This document shows positions 8,845 to 16,829 of a stretch of 64,000 nucleotides of DNA, one piece after another. A model generated the notes under the pieces. The model saw nothing but the letters and a program-made list of their open reading frames with translations, searched no databases and was not told the origin of the DNA. The DNA lies in assembly GCF_000308295.2 (NCBI RefSeq), contig NZ_HG326652.1, positions 1,366,392-1,430,391 on the forward strand. Direction: 5' to 3'. The first letter of the stretch is position 1. Every line of letters starts with the position of its first letter. Made by a program: the position numbers and the translations under genes. This DNA comes from Afipia birgiae 34632 (lineage in GTDB: Bacteria > Pseudomonadota > Alphaproteobacteria > Rhizobiales > Xanthobacteraceae).

Positions 8845-8978
8845 CTTACCATCTTTTGGGGTGGAAACCGGTGACTCTTACCATCAATTGGGGTGCATCG
8901 TGCAAACTTATGGGGTGCAAAGTCACGCAGTTGCAGGGCTTTTTACGATCGAACTGCCGCCTTTTGGGGTAAGCAACA
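8845..8978 (+). repeat. four direct GGGGT-centred repeats: probable TniA-binding sites and transposon right end
   Basis: Copies are CTTACCATCTTTTGGGGTGG (8845), CTTACCATCAATTGGGGTGC (8877), GCAAACTTATGGGGTGCAA (about 8902) and GCCGCCTTTTGGGGTAAGC (about 8956). They all have the same orientation. The GGGG cores start at 8858, 8890, 8912 and 8966, so spacing is uneven (32, 22, 54). Arrays of about 20-bp transposase sites at one end are characteristic of Tn7-like elements. The outermost copy ends GGGGTAAGCAACA at 8978, which would place a TGT terminus there and make ACTAG (8979-8983) the candidate 5-bp target duplication. No gene was recognised from 8653 to 9073. Confidence 0.6.
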
Positions 8979-8996
8979 ACTAGGTCGCAGGTTGTA

Positions 8997-9020
8997 GGAC
9001 GGCGCAATTTCGCGCCGTCC
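8997..9020. terminator. strong hairpin outside the transposon end
   Basis: This is a perfect 9-bp stem, GGACGGCGC / GCGCCGTCC, with a 6-nt loop. There is no proper U-tract (TTGATATTT follows), so it is at best a weak intrinsic terminator in the plus direction. It lies between the transposon end and the promoter of the DUF2188-SLATT-TIR operon and could insulate that operon. Confidence 0.45.
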
Positions 9021-9049
9021 TTGATATTTAAGAACAAAACAGGTACACT
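9021..9049 (+). promoter_or_regulatory. sigma-70-type promoter of the DUF2188-DUF4231-TIR operon
   Basis: TTGATA (9021-9026) and TACACT (9044-9049) are separated by exactly 17 bp. They lie 25 bp before the ATG of the first gene, which has a GGAGGA ribosome-binding site at about 9061. The match to the housekeeping consensus is good (TTGATA against TTGACA, TACACT against TATAAT). The predicted start near 9056 would leave a very short leader. Confidence 0.5.
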
Positions 9050-9073
9050 TGAAACTTCAATGGAGGAATCCAA

Positions 9074-9313
9074 ATGGCCAAGAAAGACTATCACGTCGTC
9101 CCAAATAGTGGTCGCGGCGGTTGGGATGTGAAGCGCGAAGGCGCTGATCGCGCGAGCGGCCATTTCGACAAAAAGTCCGACGCAATGGAACGCGGCAGAG
9201 ATTTGGCTCGCGAGCGAAAAACGGAACTGGTCGAACACGGTCGCAATGGTCGTATCCAAGACAGCGACAGCTATGGCAACGACCCCAATCCACCCCGGGA
9301 TAAGAAACATTAA
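9074..9313 (+). CDS. DUF2188-type small protein, first gene of putative defence operon
   Basis: This 79-residue hydrophilic protein has the DUF2188 pattern: HVVPN..GGWDVKREGADRASGHFDKKSDAMERGRDLAR, a short beta-rich fold with an invariant GGW. Proteins of this family are small and of unknown function. It has a strong GGAGGA ribosome-binding site and stops 1 bp before the start of the next gene, so it is translationally linked to the DUF4231-like membrane protein and the TIR-like protein. The base composition is lower in GC than the flanking chromosome. A role as regulator or small component of the operon is only an inference. Confidence 0.7.
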   Translation: MAKKDYHVVPNSGRGGWDVKREGADRASGHFDKKSDAMERGRDLARERKTELVEHGRNGRIQDSDSYGNDPNPPRDKKH

Positions 9314-9314
9314 A

Positions 9315-10178
9315 ATGCAACACGAGGATTACCCTGCTTTATTTTTGAGCGCCGATGATGCTTCGAACAATTATCAGACGTTTTTTGTTCGCCTCATCCA
9401 GGGCGAATACGCGGCACTTTTACTGGCATCCCTATTCTCCATGAGCTTTCTGAATGGCGCGGGTTATTACGTCACCTACGCTATTTTTCTTTTTGCTGGC
9501 CTAGTCATTCTTCTGACTCGATCTCTCCGAAAGCCAGAACAGGATTGGTACCGTTGTCGTGCATTGGCGGAGAGCGTGAAGACTCTGACGTGGCGATACG
9601 TCATGCACGCCACTCCATTTCAAAATGAACAGTCCGCAAGATCAGAGCTGCGGAATCAATTACATTCAATCTTCGAAGAAAACAGATCGACCGCCGAAAA
9701 AATTACCAGTGACTGGTCTGGCAACGATCAAATAACCAACGCGATGAACAGCATACGAAACATGAAACGCGATGAACGGTTGACCTACTACACTGCAAAC
9801 CGCATCGACGAACAACGCGCTTGGTACACGAAAAAAGCTAGTCAGAACAAAACAAACGCAAAGTTTTGGGTCTGCGTAAGTGCAGCAGCTTACGTTATTG
9901 CAGGTGCGATGGCATTGACGCGCATTGCACTTCCTAATTGGCAATATTGGCCTATTGAACCGATAATCGTTGTCGCAGCTTGCATTGTCGGCTGGATGCA
10001 AATTAAAAAATTCATTGAACTTACCGCAGCGTACACGGTCGCTGCGCACGAAATTGGGTTGATCAAACTTCGAGCCGACCCGTCAATGAATGACGATGAT
10101 TTCTCAGAATTCGTGAACGACGCTGAGAAAGCATTTTCGCGCGAACATACTTTGTGGATCGCAAGACAGTCAGACTAA
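9315..10178 (+). CDS. DUF4231/SLATT-like two-TM membrane protein (putative effector)
   Basis: This 287-residue protein starts at ATG 9315; the longer frame from 9246 overlaps the previous gene and is not used. It has two hydrophobic hairpins: YAALLLASLFSMSF/YAIFLFAGLVILL (residues about 30-70) and FWVCVSAAAYVIAGAMAL/IEPIIVVAACIVGWM (about 178-235). Long charged helices lie between and after them. The arrangement fits the DUF4231 members of the SLATT group, proposed membrane effectors of nucleotide-signal defence systems. A TIR-like gene follows 11 bp later, a classic sensor/effector pairing. Pore formation on activation is inferred, not shown. Confidence 0.65.
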   Translation: MQHEDYPALFLSADDASNNYQTFFVRLIQGEYAALLLASLFSMSFLNGAGYYVTYAIFLFAGLVILLTRSLRKPEQDWYRCRALAESVKTLTWRYVMHATPFQNEQSARSELRNQLHSIFEENRSTAEKITSDWSGNDQITNAMNSIRNMKRDERLTYYTANRIDEQRAWYTKKASQNKTNAKFWVCVSAAAYVIAGAMALTRIALPNWQYWPIEPIIVVAACIVGWMQIKKFIELTAAYTVAAHEIGLIKLRADPSMNDDDFSEFVNDAEKAFSREHTLWIARQSD

Positions 10179-10189
10179 CGGAGCATACG

Positions 10190-10687
10190 ATGAGTTATAA
10201 CCTACCCGCCTATGTCGTATTTGATGGCGACAACGACAAATGGGCGTACGGCTTCATGAAAGGCTGGAAGCAGAACGACCGCGTTGAGTTTGATTTTCGC
10301 GATGCCCACGACCTCGACAATATGACCGGGCGCGCTCAAGACGAAGCATATGTGAAATCAAACTTGCGCGACAGAATGAAAAAGTCCGGTGCTGTAATTG
10401 TATTGATCGGCGAGAAGACAAAGAACTTATATAAATATGTGCGTTGGGAACTCGAGTTGGCCCTTGAGTTAGATATTCCCATTGTCGCAGTTAATCTGAA
10501 CAAAAAGAATGGAAGAGACGAGAACTTGTGTCCAGCCATCATTCGCACAAGCGGCCGTGTGGTTCACGTTCCATATTCAAGGGAGGCGATCAAGCATGCT
10601 CTCGACAACTTCACAGCCTCTTTCAAAAACATGGCGCTGGAACAGAAAGCGAGTGCCTCTTGGTACTATAAGAAGTTTGACGCTTGA
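10190..10687 (+). CDS. MTH538/ThsB-type TIR-like domain protein
   Basis: This 165-residue single-domain protein has a flavodoxin/TIR-like pattern: YVVFDGDNDKW at the N-terminus, FDFRDAHDLDN, YVKSNLRDRMKKSGAVIVLIG, and WELELALELDIPIVAVNLN. These match the MTH538 TIR-like family (DUF1863), which includes ThsB of Thoeris systems. The conserved acidic residue of the WELELA helix is where TIR NADases keep their glutamate. The start is ATG 10190 with GGAG at 10180. No SIR2/SLOG ThsA partner is nearby; the adjacent two-TM protein would be the effector instead. The GC content is low, which suggests transfer. Confidence 0.72.
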   Translation: MSYNLPAYVVFDGDNDKWAYGFMKGWKQNDRVEFDFRDAHDLDNMTGRAQDEAYVKSNLRDRMKKSGAVIVLIGEKTKNLYKYVRWELELALELDIPIVAVNLNKKNGRDENLCPAIIRTSGRVVHVPYSREAIKHALDNFTASFKNMALEQKASASWYYKKFDA

Positions 10688-11027
10688 TCAGTGCAAGCGC
10701 AATCCCTGACGAGAGACCGCACCTTCACCATGGGACGCTGCCTTACAGCGCGATAGCTTTAATCATCATCGCGCCCTTGCTGTGGGCGTAGCAGCGGCTC
10801 TCGTTCATGAGCAATGCCCTGCGCGCGCAAAGCAACCGTAGCCCGGATGAAGCGCAGCAAAAATCCGGGACTAAATTGCAAGTTAACGCGTCTCCGTATT
10901 GCGCTTCGCTCGATACGGGCTACGGCGTATCGACCGACCGCCCGTCACCCGTGCCCTCGTGACCTTGCCTCACGCGCCTGCAATCCCCACCTAAAATGGA
11001 TCGCACACGCACGAGTCACCCGCTTCC
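10688..11027. repeat. intergenic stretch with a GTAGCCC...GGGCTAC dispersed palindrome
   Basis: No gene is seen in this 340-bp gap. It contains an imperfect inverted repeat from GTAGCCCGGATGAAGCGCAGC (10838) to GCGCTTCGCTC...GGGCTAC (10923). Such GTAGCCCGGAT / ATCCGGG elements are common short repeats in this bacterial group. Related shorter copies occur at about 20945-20976 and 21305-21340. Confidence 0.55.
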
Positions 11028-12050
11028 ATGAAGAAAATCGGATTTCTCTCCTTCGGCCACTGGTCGCCCTCCTCGCATTCACAAACGCGAACCGCCTCTG
11101 ACACGCTTCTGCAATCCATCGACCTCGCCGTCGCCGCCGAAGAGCTTGGCGCGGACGGCGCGTATTTTCGCGTGCATCATTTCGCGCGCCAGCTGGCCTC
11201 GCCCTTCCCGCTGCTCGCCGCTGTCGGCGCGAAAACCAGCAAGATCGAGATCGGCACCGCCGTGATCGACATGCGCTACGAGAACCCGCTCTACATGGCG
11301 GAGGACGCGGGCGCTGCCGATCTCATCGCGGGCGGGCGTTTGCAGCTTGGCATCAGCCGTGGTTCGCCCGAACAGGTCATCGAAGGCTGGCGCCATTTCG
11401 GCTATCAGCCCGCCGAGGGCGAGACCGACGCCGATATGGGACGCCGACACGGCGAGGTGTTCTACGACATCATCCGGGGCAAAGGTTTCGCGCAGCCGAA
11501 TCCGCGCCCGATGTTTCCCAACCCGCCCGGTCTGCTGCGCCTTGAGCCGCATTCGGAAGGTCTGCGCGACCGCATCTGGTGGGGTGCCGCGTCGAACGCG
11601 ACCGCGGTGTGGGCGGGCAAGCTCGGCATGAACCTGCAAAGCTCGACGCTGAAGAAGAACGAAACCAACGAGCCTTTCCACGTGCAGCAGGCCGCGCAAA
11701 TCCGCCTCTACCGCGAAGCGTACAAGGAAGCGGGCCACACGCGCACGCCGCGCGTCTCGGTCAGCCGCAGCATCTTTGCGCTGATGGACGATCGCGACCG
11801 CGACTATTTCGGGCACGGCAATGAGGGCGGCGACCAGATCGGATTCATTGAAGCGGATATGCAGGCGATCTTCGGTCGCGGCTATACGGCCGAGCCGGAC
11901 AAGCTGATCGAGCAATTGAAGTCGGACGAAGGCATCGCCGAGGCCGACACGCTGTTGCTGACGGTGCCGAACCAGTTGGGTGTCGATTACAATGCGCATA
12001 TCATTGAATCGATCCTGAAGCATGTCGCGCCTGCGCTCGGCTGGCGCTGA
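11028..12050 (+). CDS. luciferase-like FMN-dependent monooxygenase
   Basis: This 340-residue LLM-class flavin-dependent oxidoreductase has a bacterial luciferase-like TIM barrel. Motifs seen are GADGAYFRVHHFARQLASPF (substrate/flavin pocket), KIEIGTAVIDMRYENPLYMAE, and GGRLQLGISRGSPEQVI near residue 105. The C-terminal TLLLTVPNQLGVDYNAHIIES is also typical. These enzymes use reduced FMN and oxygen to oxidise small organic substrates; the substrate is unknown here. It is monocistronic. Its GC content and codon use match the chromosome, unlike the operon just upstream. Confidence 0.88.
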   Translation: MKKIGFLSFGHWSPSSHSQTRTASDTLLQSIDLAVAAEELGADGAYFRVHHFARQLASPFPLLAAVGAKTSKIEIGTAVIDMRYENPLYMAEDAGAADLIAGGRLQLGISRGSPEQVIEGWRHFGYQPAEGETDADMGRRHGEVFYDIIRGKGFAQPNPRPMFPNPPGLLRLEPHSEGLRDRIWWGAASNATAVWAGKLGMNLQSSTLKKNETNEPFHVQQAAQIRLYREAYKEAGHTRTPRVSVSRSIFALMDDRDRDYFGHGNEGGDQIGFIEADMQAIFGRGYTAEPDKLIEQLKSDEGIAEADTLLLTVPNQLGVDYNAHIIESILKHVAPALGWR

Positions 12051-12315
12051 ACGGCACTCGCATTCTGTAGTGGCTGCGTCATACGTTAGCAGCAGAGCGG
12101 CGATTTCGGCAACGTCCTGACTTGCAATCTCGACAAGCGTTGAGGTATCCCGCAACAACTCCCCGCGCCAAGGCCGCCCGCCGCTAACGTCCGCCCCAAA
12201 GCGTCCTCCGGGACCATTCAAGGGACATCCGGAGAAAGATACTCCGCTTTGCGTTATCTAAGTGCGCTATGCTCCTGCAGGGCACCGGCATCTTATGCCT
12301 GAAAGGACCATCCCC

Positions 12316-12600
12316 ATGTCACTCACCTTCCTTCGCGCCCAGGGTCACGATTACCAGACCGGCACGTTCCTGTTCTTCATGGCTGACGGCGAAACCGAAA
12401 TTCAGTGCGGCGTCTCGGACTCCGCGATGGACGATGCGGAGAAGGCGCGCAACGTCCGCGAAAGCCAGCGCGGCGATCAGTTCGCGCGTCTGCAGGACCG
12501 CATCACGACCTGCGCTGCGCAGAAATACAGCGACGGCCATCTGGAAGCGGGAGCATCGCGCATTCTCGTGCGCTCGATCGACCTCACGCCGCGCAAGTAA
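12316..12600 (+). CDS. small conserved protein, DUF1488-like
   Basis: This 94-residue soluble protein starts at ATG 12316; the longer frame from 12262 lacks support. The pattern FFMADGETEIQCGVSDSAM then RDRIT..AAQKYSDGH..GASRILVRSIDL resembles DUF1488 proteins of rhizobia, which are short and uncharacterised. It lies alone between the monooxygenase gene and a metallopeptidase gene. The 265 bp upstream hold no recognisable gene. Confidence 0.55.
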   Translation: MSLTFLRAQGHDYQTGTFLFFMADGETEIQCGVSDSAMDDAEKARNVRESQRGDQFARLQDRITTCAAQKYSDGHLEAGASRILVRSIDLTPRK

Positions 12601-12658
12601 CGGCGGCTTCGGCGGCCCGATTCATCAACGGGAAACGATCCCGCGCTAGACTACGCCC

Positions 12659-13534
12659 ATGAAACGAAACCTGTGCGACGGCGCGATTGTCTCGGCAACT
12701 GCCATCGTTCTGGCATTGTCCGCCATCGGCGCTGCGGACGCAGCCCCCCGAGGCAAACCCAACCAGATCCGTTACGAGTATGTGCCGCCGAAAGATCCGG
12801 CGCATCAGCCGATCCACGACCAGATGAAGCAGGGCCGCGCCCTCGAACATTTGCGGGAGTTGCTCAGTCCGCTTCGCCTGCCCTATCCCTTGAAGCTCAA
12901 GGTCGCGAGTTGCGACGGCGTTCCGAACGCCTGGTACGGGGACGAAGCCATCACGGTCTGTTACGAACTGCTGGCGGAAATTCAGAAGAACGCGCCGAAG
13001 CAGGACCTTCCCATCGGGATTTCCCGCGCGGACACCATGCTGGGCCCGGCGCTCGATGTCTTTCTGCACGAGACCGGCCATGCGGTGTTCCACATGCTGG
13101 ACATTCCCGTGCTCGGCCGCGAGGAAGACGCCGCCGATCAGTTCTCGGCCTATGTCATGCTGCGGCTCGGCAAGGAGGAAGCCCGCAAAATGATCCTCGG
13201 CGCAGCCTACGGCTACAACGTTCAGATGCCGCAGGGGCCGCAGGTCACCGTTCCGGTCGATGCGTTTTCCGATGAACATTCCCTGCCCGCGCAGCGCGCG
13301 TACAATGTGCTGTGCATGGCCTACGGCGCGGACAAGAAAATGTTTGCCGACATCGTCGAAAAGGACTTGCTGCCGAAGAAGCGCGCCGAGAGCTGCGAAT
13401 ACGAGTACGAGGATCTCACCTTCGCCATGACGAAGCTGATCGGGCCGCATATCGACAGGCGTGTGGCCCGGAAATTTCACGAGGTCTGGGCACGAACCGT
13501 CACCGCCCGGCGCGCGCGCCTCGCGCGTCCGTGA
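12659..13534 (+). CDS. secreted DUF4344-type zinc metallopeptidase
   Basis: This 291-residue protein has a signal peptide (MKRN..., cleavage after ADAA near residue 29). The HETGH motif (FLHETGHAVFHML, residues about 143-155), followed by a distal acidic EEDAADQFSAYVML helix, is the zincin arrangement of DUF4344 peptidases. Two cysteine pairs (SCDGVPNAWYG, AITVCYELL; ESCEYEYED) may form disulfides. It probably acts in the periplasm; the substrate is unknown. Confidence 0.8.
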   Translation: MKRNLCDGAIVSATAIVLALSAIGAADAAPRGKPNQIRYEYVPPKDPAHQPIHDQMKQGRALEHLRELLSPLRLPYPLKLKVASCDGVPNAWYGDEAITVCYELLAEIQKNAPKQDLPIGISRADTMLGPALDVFLHETGHAVFHMLDIPVLGREEDAADQFSAYVMLRLGKEEARKMILGAAYGYNVQMPQGPQVTVPVDAFSDEHSLPAQRAYNVLCMAYGADKKMFADIVEKDLLPKKRAESCEYEYEDLTFAMTKLIGPHIDRRVARKFHEVWARTVTARRARLARP

Positions 13535-13808
13535 GTCCGGATTGCGCGGGGCTACCCCATCCGCTCGCCCCAGCGAAGGCGGGGATGAGTGGAATGGGAA
13601 CTTGCTCGTAGTTTGTTTCTACACCTTCCACCCCGCACGCGCGATCTCTCCGCTTACCGTCGCGACCCGCCCACCTTTCCACCCTGCTCCCGTTTGATGT
13701 AGGATTCGCCACCTGCCCGCGTTGCACACACGCGGTGCGGGACAAACAACAATAAACCAAAAGCTGCGGCTCGCCAGAAAGCCGCGCATCAAGGAAGGAA
13801 ACGCTGAA

Positions 13809-14789
13809 ATGAAGTCCCTCGTCCGGGCGCTGGGTGCGCTCGTCGTCATCTCCGCCGCTACCAGTGGCGCATCGGCACAAACATCTGGTCAGGGCTGGCC
13901 GAACCGGCCGATCCGCATGGTCGTGCCCTACACGCCGGGCGGCTACACCGACATGATGGCGCGCCTTGTCTCGGAGAGGATCGCGGCCTCGCTCGGGCAA
14001 AGCATCGTGATCGAGAACAAGCCCGGCGCCAACGCCGCCATCGGCACCGATACGGTCGCCAAGGCCGCGCCCGACGGCTACACCTTCGGCACCGTGATCG
14101 CGGCGCATGCCGTGAATGCAACGCTCAAGGCGAACCTGCCCTACAACACCGAAAAGGATTTCACCTATGTCTCGCTGATGAGCGTCGCGCCGCTGATCCT
14201 GATCGCGACGCCTTCGCTGCCAGCAAAGGACATGAAGGAGTTCATCGCGCTGGCCAAGGCGAAGCCGGGCCAGCTTAATTTCGCATCCAGCGGCATCGGC
14301 TCCGCGGCGCACCTGACCATGGAGATGCTCAAGAGCCGCGAAGGCATCAATCTTCAGCATGTGCCTTACAAGGGCACTGCAGGCGCGCTGCAGGATCTGG
14401 TGGGCGGCCAGATCAACGTGATGTTCGACATCATCGGACCGCTGATGGAGCAGGTGCGCGCGGGCAACGCGCGGGCGCTCGGCGTCGCCGCGAAGGAGCG
14501 CGTTCCGGCGGCCGGCGATACGCCGACCCTGATCGAACAAGGCGTGAAGGATTTCACCTCCGGGACCTGGGCGGGCATCGTCGCGCCTGCGGGCGTGCCC
14601 AAGGAGATCGTGGACCGCATGTCCGCCGAGGCCAAGAAAGCCCTCGCCGATCCCGAGCTGAAGAAGAAGCTCGAGCAGCAGGGCATCGTCCCCATGGGCA
14701 CCACGCCGGAGGAGTTCAAGACGTTCGTCGGCGAGGAAGTCGCGCGCTGGAAGCAGGTCATCACCGCGGCCGACGTCAAGGTCGAGTAG
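13809..14789 (+). CDS. Bug-family tripartite tricarboxylate transporter solute receptor
   Basis: This 326-residue periplasmic solute-binding protein of the TctC/Bug family starts at ATG 13809 after GGAAGG. The signal peptide ends near SGASA-QTS. The typical start WPNRPIRMVVPYTPGGYTDMMAR, ENKPGANAAIGTD and SSGIGSAAHLTMEML are present. Family members bind carboxylates or other small acids. No TctA/TctB membrane genes are nearby, so this is an orphan receptor. It converges on the lysR gene (no gap). Confidence 0.9.
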   Translation: MKSLVRALGALVVISAATSGASAQTSGQGWPNRPIRMVVPYTPGGYTDMMARLVSERIAASLGQSIVIENKPGANAAIGTDTVAKAAPDGYTFGTVIAAHAVNATLKANLPYNTEKDFTYVSLMSVAPLILIATPSLPAKDMKEFIALAKAKPGQLNFASSGIGSAAHLTMEMLKSREGINLQHVPYKGTAGALQDLVGGQINVMFDIIGPLMEQVRAGNARALGVAAKERVPAAGDTPTLIEQGVKDFTSGTWAGIVAPAGVPKEIVDRMSAEAKKALADPELKKKLEQQGIVPMGTTPEEFKTFVGEEVARWKQVITAADVKVE

Positions 14790-15704
14790 CTAGCGCCGCG
14801 CAGTCCGCTTCACAGACAATCCTGCGGCCTTGCAATGCCGCCGGACGGCTGCGGCGATCTCGGTCGCCGCACGGCTGCGCGCACGGCCGCTGCGCCATAT
14901 GATAGCCGCGGTGCGTGTCACGCGCGGCTGGACGATCTCGATCTGCCTCAAGCCGCTCTCATCACCGATGGCTCGCTCAAAGAGGATCGCTGCCGTTTGT
15001 CCCTGGAGACGAACCGTCTCAAGCATCGCACCGATCGAACTCATCTCCAGCCAGATATCGCCGTCGATCCAGTTTCCAAGCTCGGCATTGATGATCCTGC
15101 GCGACAGAAACCGCTCTGTTTGCACCGCCAGTCGCAGACCCGACAGCATCCGCGCGCTGACGGATTTTCGCGACGCGAGCGGATGATCGTCCCGCACGAC
15201 AAGCATCAGCCGCTCTGAGAACAGGGCCTCCGCTTCCACGTCGGTGCGCCCCGGCGCTGCGAACGACAGCCCCAGGTGCAGCGCTCCACTCGCAACCTGC
15301 GCCGCGATGTCCGGCGCGGGCAGATCTTCGATGGAAATATGAATTCCGGGATATGCGTGCGCGAACTCCGCGATCACCGCAGGAAGCAGCGTGGTGTTGT
15401 AGGTGTGGATAACGCCGATCCGGAGCCGGCCACGCACGAGGTCGCGAAGACCATCCAGCGCGAACCGCCCTTCGTCCACTTCCTCCAGCGCACGCCGCGC
15501 GTAGTCGGAGAATGTCCGTCCCGCGTCGGTGAGCTGAATGCCGCGCCCGATGCGGTCGAACAGCTGGGTGCCGAGCAAAGCTTCGAGCTGTCCGATCTGA
15601 TGCGACAGCGTCGACTGCGTCACATGCAGCACATCGGCCGCGCGCGAGATGTGCTCGGACCGGGCGACCTCCAGAAAATATCGCAGATGCCGAAGCTCAA
15701 CCAT
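14790..15704 (-). CDS. LysR-family transcriptional regulator
   Basis: This 304-residue regulator has an N-terminal winged HTH (ELRHLRYFLEVARSEHISRA, then VTQSTLSHQIGQLE, residues 3-60) and a C-terminal periplasmic-binding-like effector domain. It is transcribed divergently from a Bug-family receptor gene (start 15812), so it probably controls that gene and possibly the one at 13809 as well. An ATCGAT-N3-ATCGAT motif lies directly before its start codon. Confidence 0.9.
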   Translation of the reverse strand: MVELRHLRYFLEVARSEHISRAADVLHVTQSTLSHQIGQLEALLGTQLFDRIGRGIQLTDAGRTFSDYARRALEEVDEGRFALDGLRDLVRGRLRIGVIHTYNTTLLPAVIAEFAHAYPGIHISIEDLPAPDIAAQVASGALHLGLSFAAPGRTDVEAEALFSERLMLVVRDDHPLASRKSVSARMLSGLRLAVQTERFLSRRIINAELGNWIDGDIWLEMSSIGAMLETVRLQGQTAAILFERAIGDESGLRQIEIVQPRVTRTAAIIWRSGRARSRAATEIAAAVRRHCKAAGLSVKRTARR

Positions 15705-15706
15705 TT

Positions 15707-15721
15707 ATCGATGCCATCGAT
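15707..15721. promoter_or_regulatory. candidate LysR operator
   Basis: ATCGAT GCC ATCGAT is a short palindromic repeat 3 bp upstream of the lysR start codon, in the 107-bp divergent gap to the Bug receptor gene. The position suits autoregulation. An AT-rich stretch (GATATATATCATT, 15732-15744) follows and may hold promoter elements. The call is based on position and symmetry only. Confidence 0.3.
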
Positions 15722-15811
15722 TGATCTGGGCGATATATATCATTTGACTCATTGGACAGTCCACCTCCTATGGGATCGCAAAAACACACAGAACCCTGCG
15801 GAGGACACGTT

Positions 15812-16768
15812 TTGCGGAAGATTTTGATCGCGATTTGTATGGTTTTGGGCATCGGCCAGGCCACGGCCGCCGACTATCCCACGCGCCCGATCCGGCTGAT
15901 CGTCCACTTCCCGGCCGGTTCGTCCACCGACGTCATCGCGCGCACGTTTGCCGATAACATCTCGAAGAAGCTGGGCCAGCAGATCATCATCGACAACAAG
16001 CCCGGCGCGGACGGTGCGATCGCGGCCACCGAGCTGAAGCGCAGCGCGGCGGACGGCTATACCATCCTGCTCGCGACCAACAGCGCGATGTCGGGGGTCC
16101 CGGCGACGCGCAAGACGCCGCCTTACGATGTCACCACCGACTTCACGCCGATCACCGAGATCGGCCGCTACAACTTCTTCCTTTATGTCAGCAAGGACGT
16201 CCCGGTTAAAACCCTGAAGGAACTGATTGCCTATGCCAAGGCGAACCCCGGCAAGCTCGCCTACGGCTCGGGCAACATCACGGGCCGTCTGGCTTTCGCC
16301 TCTGTTGTCGCCGCGAACAACCTCGATGTGACGCCCGTTCCCTACAAGGGCGAACCACCTGCCATCACCGACCTGATTACCAACCGTATCCAGGCGATGG
16401 TCGCGACTTCCGGCACAGGTCTTCCTCAGGTGAAGGACGGGAAGATCCTGGCACTGGCGACTATTCTCGAAAAGCGCAGCGCCGCCGCGCCGGACGTGCC
16501 GACCATCGCCGAAGCAGGCTTTCCGGATTTCAAGATCGAGCCATGGTTAGGCTTGTTCGGTCCGCCGAACCTGCCCCGCGACATCGTTGCCTTGCTGAAC
16601 ACCGCATTCAAGGAGGCCATGTCCGATCCCGCCGTGAAGCAGCGGATGATCGAGCAGGATTTTGCGTTGACGCCGTCGACACCGGAAGAGCTCGGTGCGC
16701 TTGTGAAGCGGCAGCTCGACATTCACCGCAAGATGGTCTCCGCCGCCGGGATCGAGATCATCGAGTGA
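15812..16768 (+). CDS. Bug-family solute receptor, LysR-linked
   Basis: This protein of about 318 residues starts at TTG 15812 behind GCGGAGGAC (15799-15807). The start is chosen because it gives a clean signal peptide (LRKILIAICMVLGIGQATAA). Bug motifs are YPTRPIRLIVHFPAGSSTDV, DNKPGADGAIAATELKRS and PYKGEPPAITDLI. It is a paralogue of the 13809 gene and binds an unknown small acid in the periplasm. The divergent LysR gene probably regulates it. No transporter membrane subunits are adjacent. Confidence 0.88.
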   Translation: MRKILIAICMVLGIGQATAADYPTRPIRLIVHFPAGSSTDVIARTFADNISKKLGQQIIIDNKPGADGAIAATELKRSAADGYTILLATNSAMSGVPATRKTPPYDVTTDFTPITEIGRYNFFLYVSKDVPVKTLKELIAYAKANPGKLAYGSGNITGRLAFASVVAANNLDVTPVPYKGEPPAITDLITNRIQAMVATSGTGLPQVKDGKILALATILEKRSAAAPDVPTIAEAGFPDFKIEPWLGLFGPPNLPRDIVALLNTAFKEAMSDPAVKQRMIEQDFALTPSTPEELGALVKRQLDIHRKMVSAAGIEIIE

Positions 16769-16829
16769 GGATCGCCGCGCGCGAGCCGTTTGCCTTGGGC
16801 ATGAAGCCGGCAGTATTGGGTATCTGGGG

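Larger units (their letters stand above)
1..8978 (+). mobile_element. Tn7/Tn5053-like transposon, right part, disrupted
   Basis: Three consecutive plus-strand genes encode a Mu/TnsB-type DDE transposase (tniA), an AAA ATPase (tniB) and a TniQ/TnsD-type target-selection protein. Four direct GGGGT-centred repeats follow, and the last one ends in GGGGTAAGCAACA. Read from outside, this gives TGTTGCTTACCCC, a TGT terminus as expected for this superfamily. No tnsA-like endonuclease and no resolvase are visible. The other end lies before the window. The element carries nested IS3 and IS66 insertions and cannot be autonomous in its present form because tniA is split. The exact right border is an inference. 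Confidence 0.7.

Noticed and set aside
8750-8983. 77-codon plus-strand ORF across the GGGGT repeats
   Set aside because: It runs straight through the transposon-end repeats, has no ribosome-binding site or recognisable domain, and its stop lies in the predicted target duplication. It is chance coding.
9246-9314. Longer N-terminus for the DUF4231-like protein
   Set aside because: It would overlap the DUF2188 gene by 68 bp in another frame; ATG 9315 directly after the DUF2188 stop is far more likely.
12051-12221. Start of a long minus-strand ORF (11079-12221) beyond the monooxygenase gene
   Set aside because: Most of it is antisense to the monooxygenase; the short part outside has no start signal or known motif.
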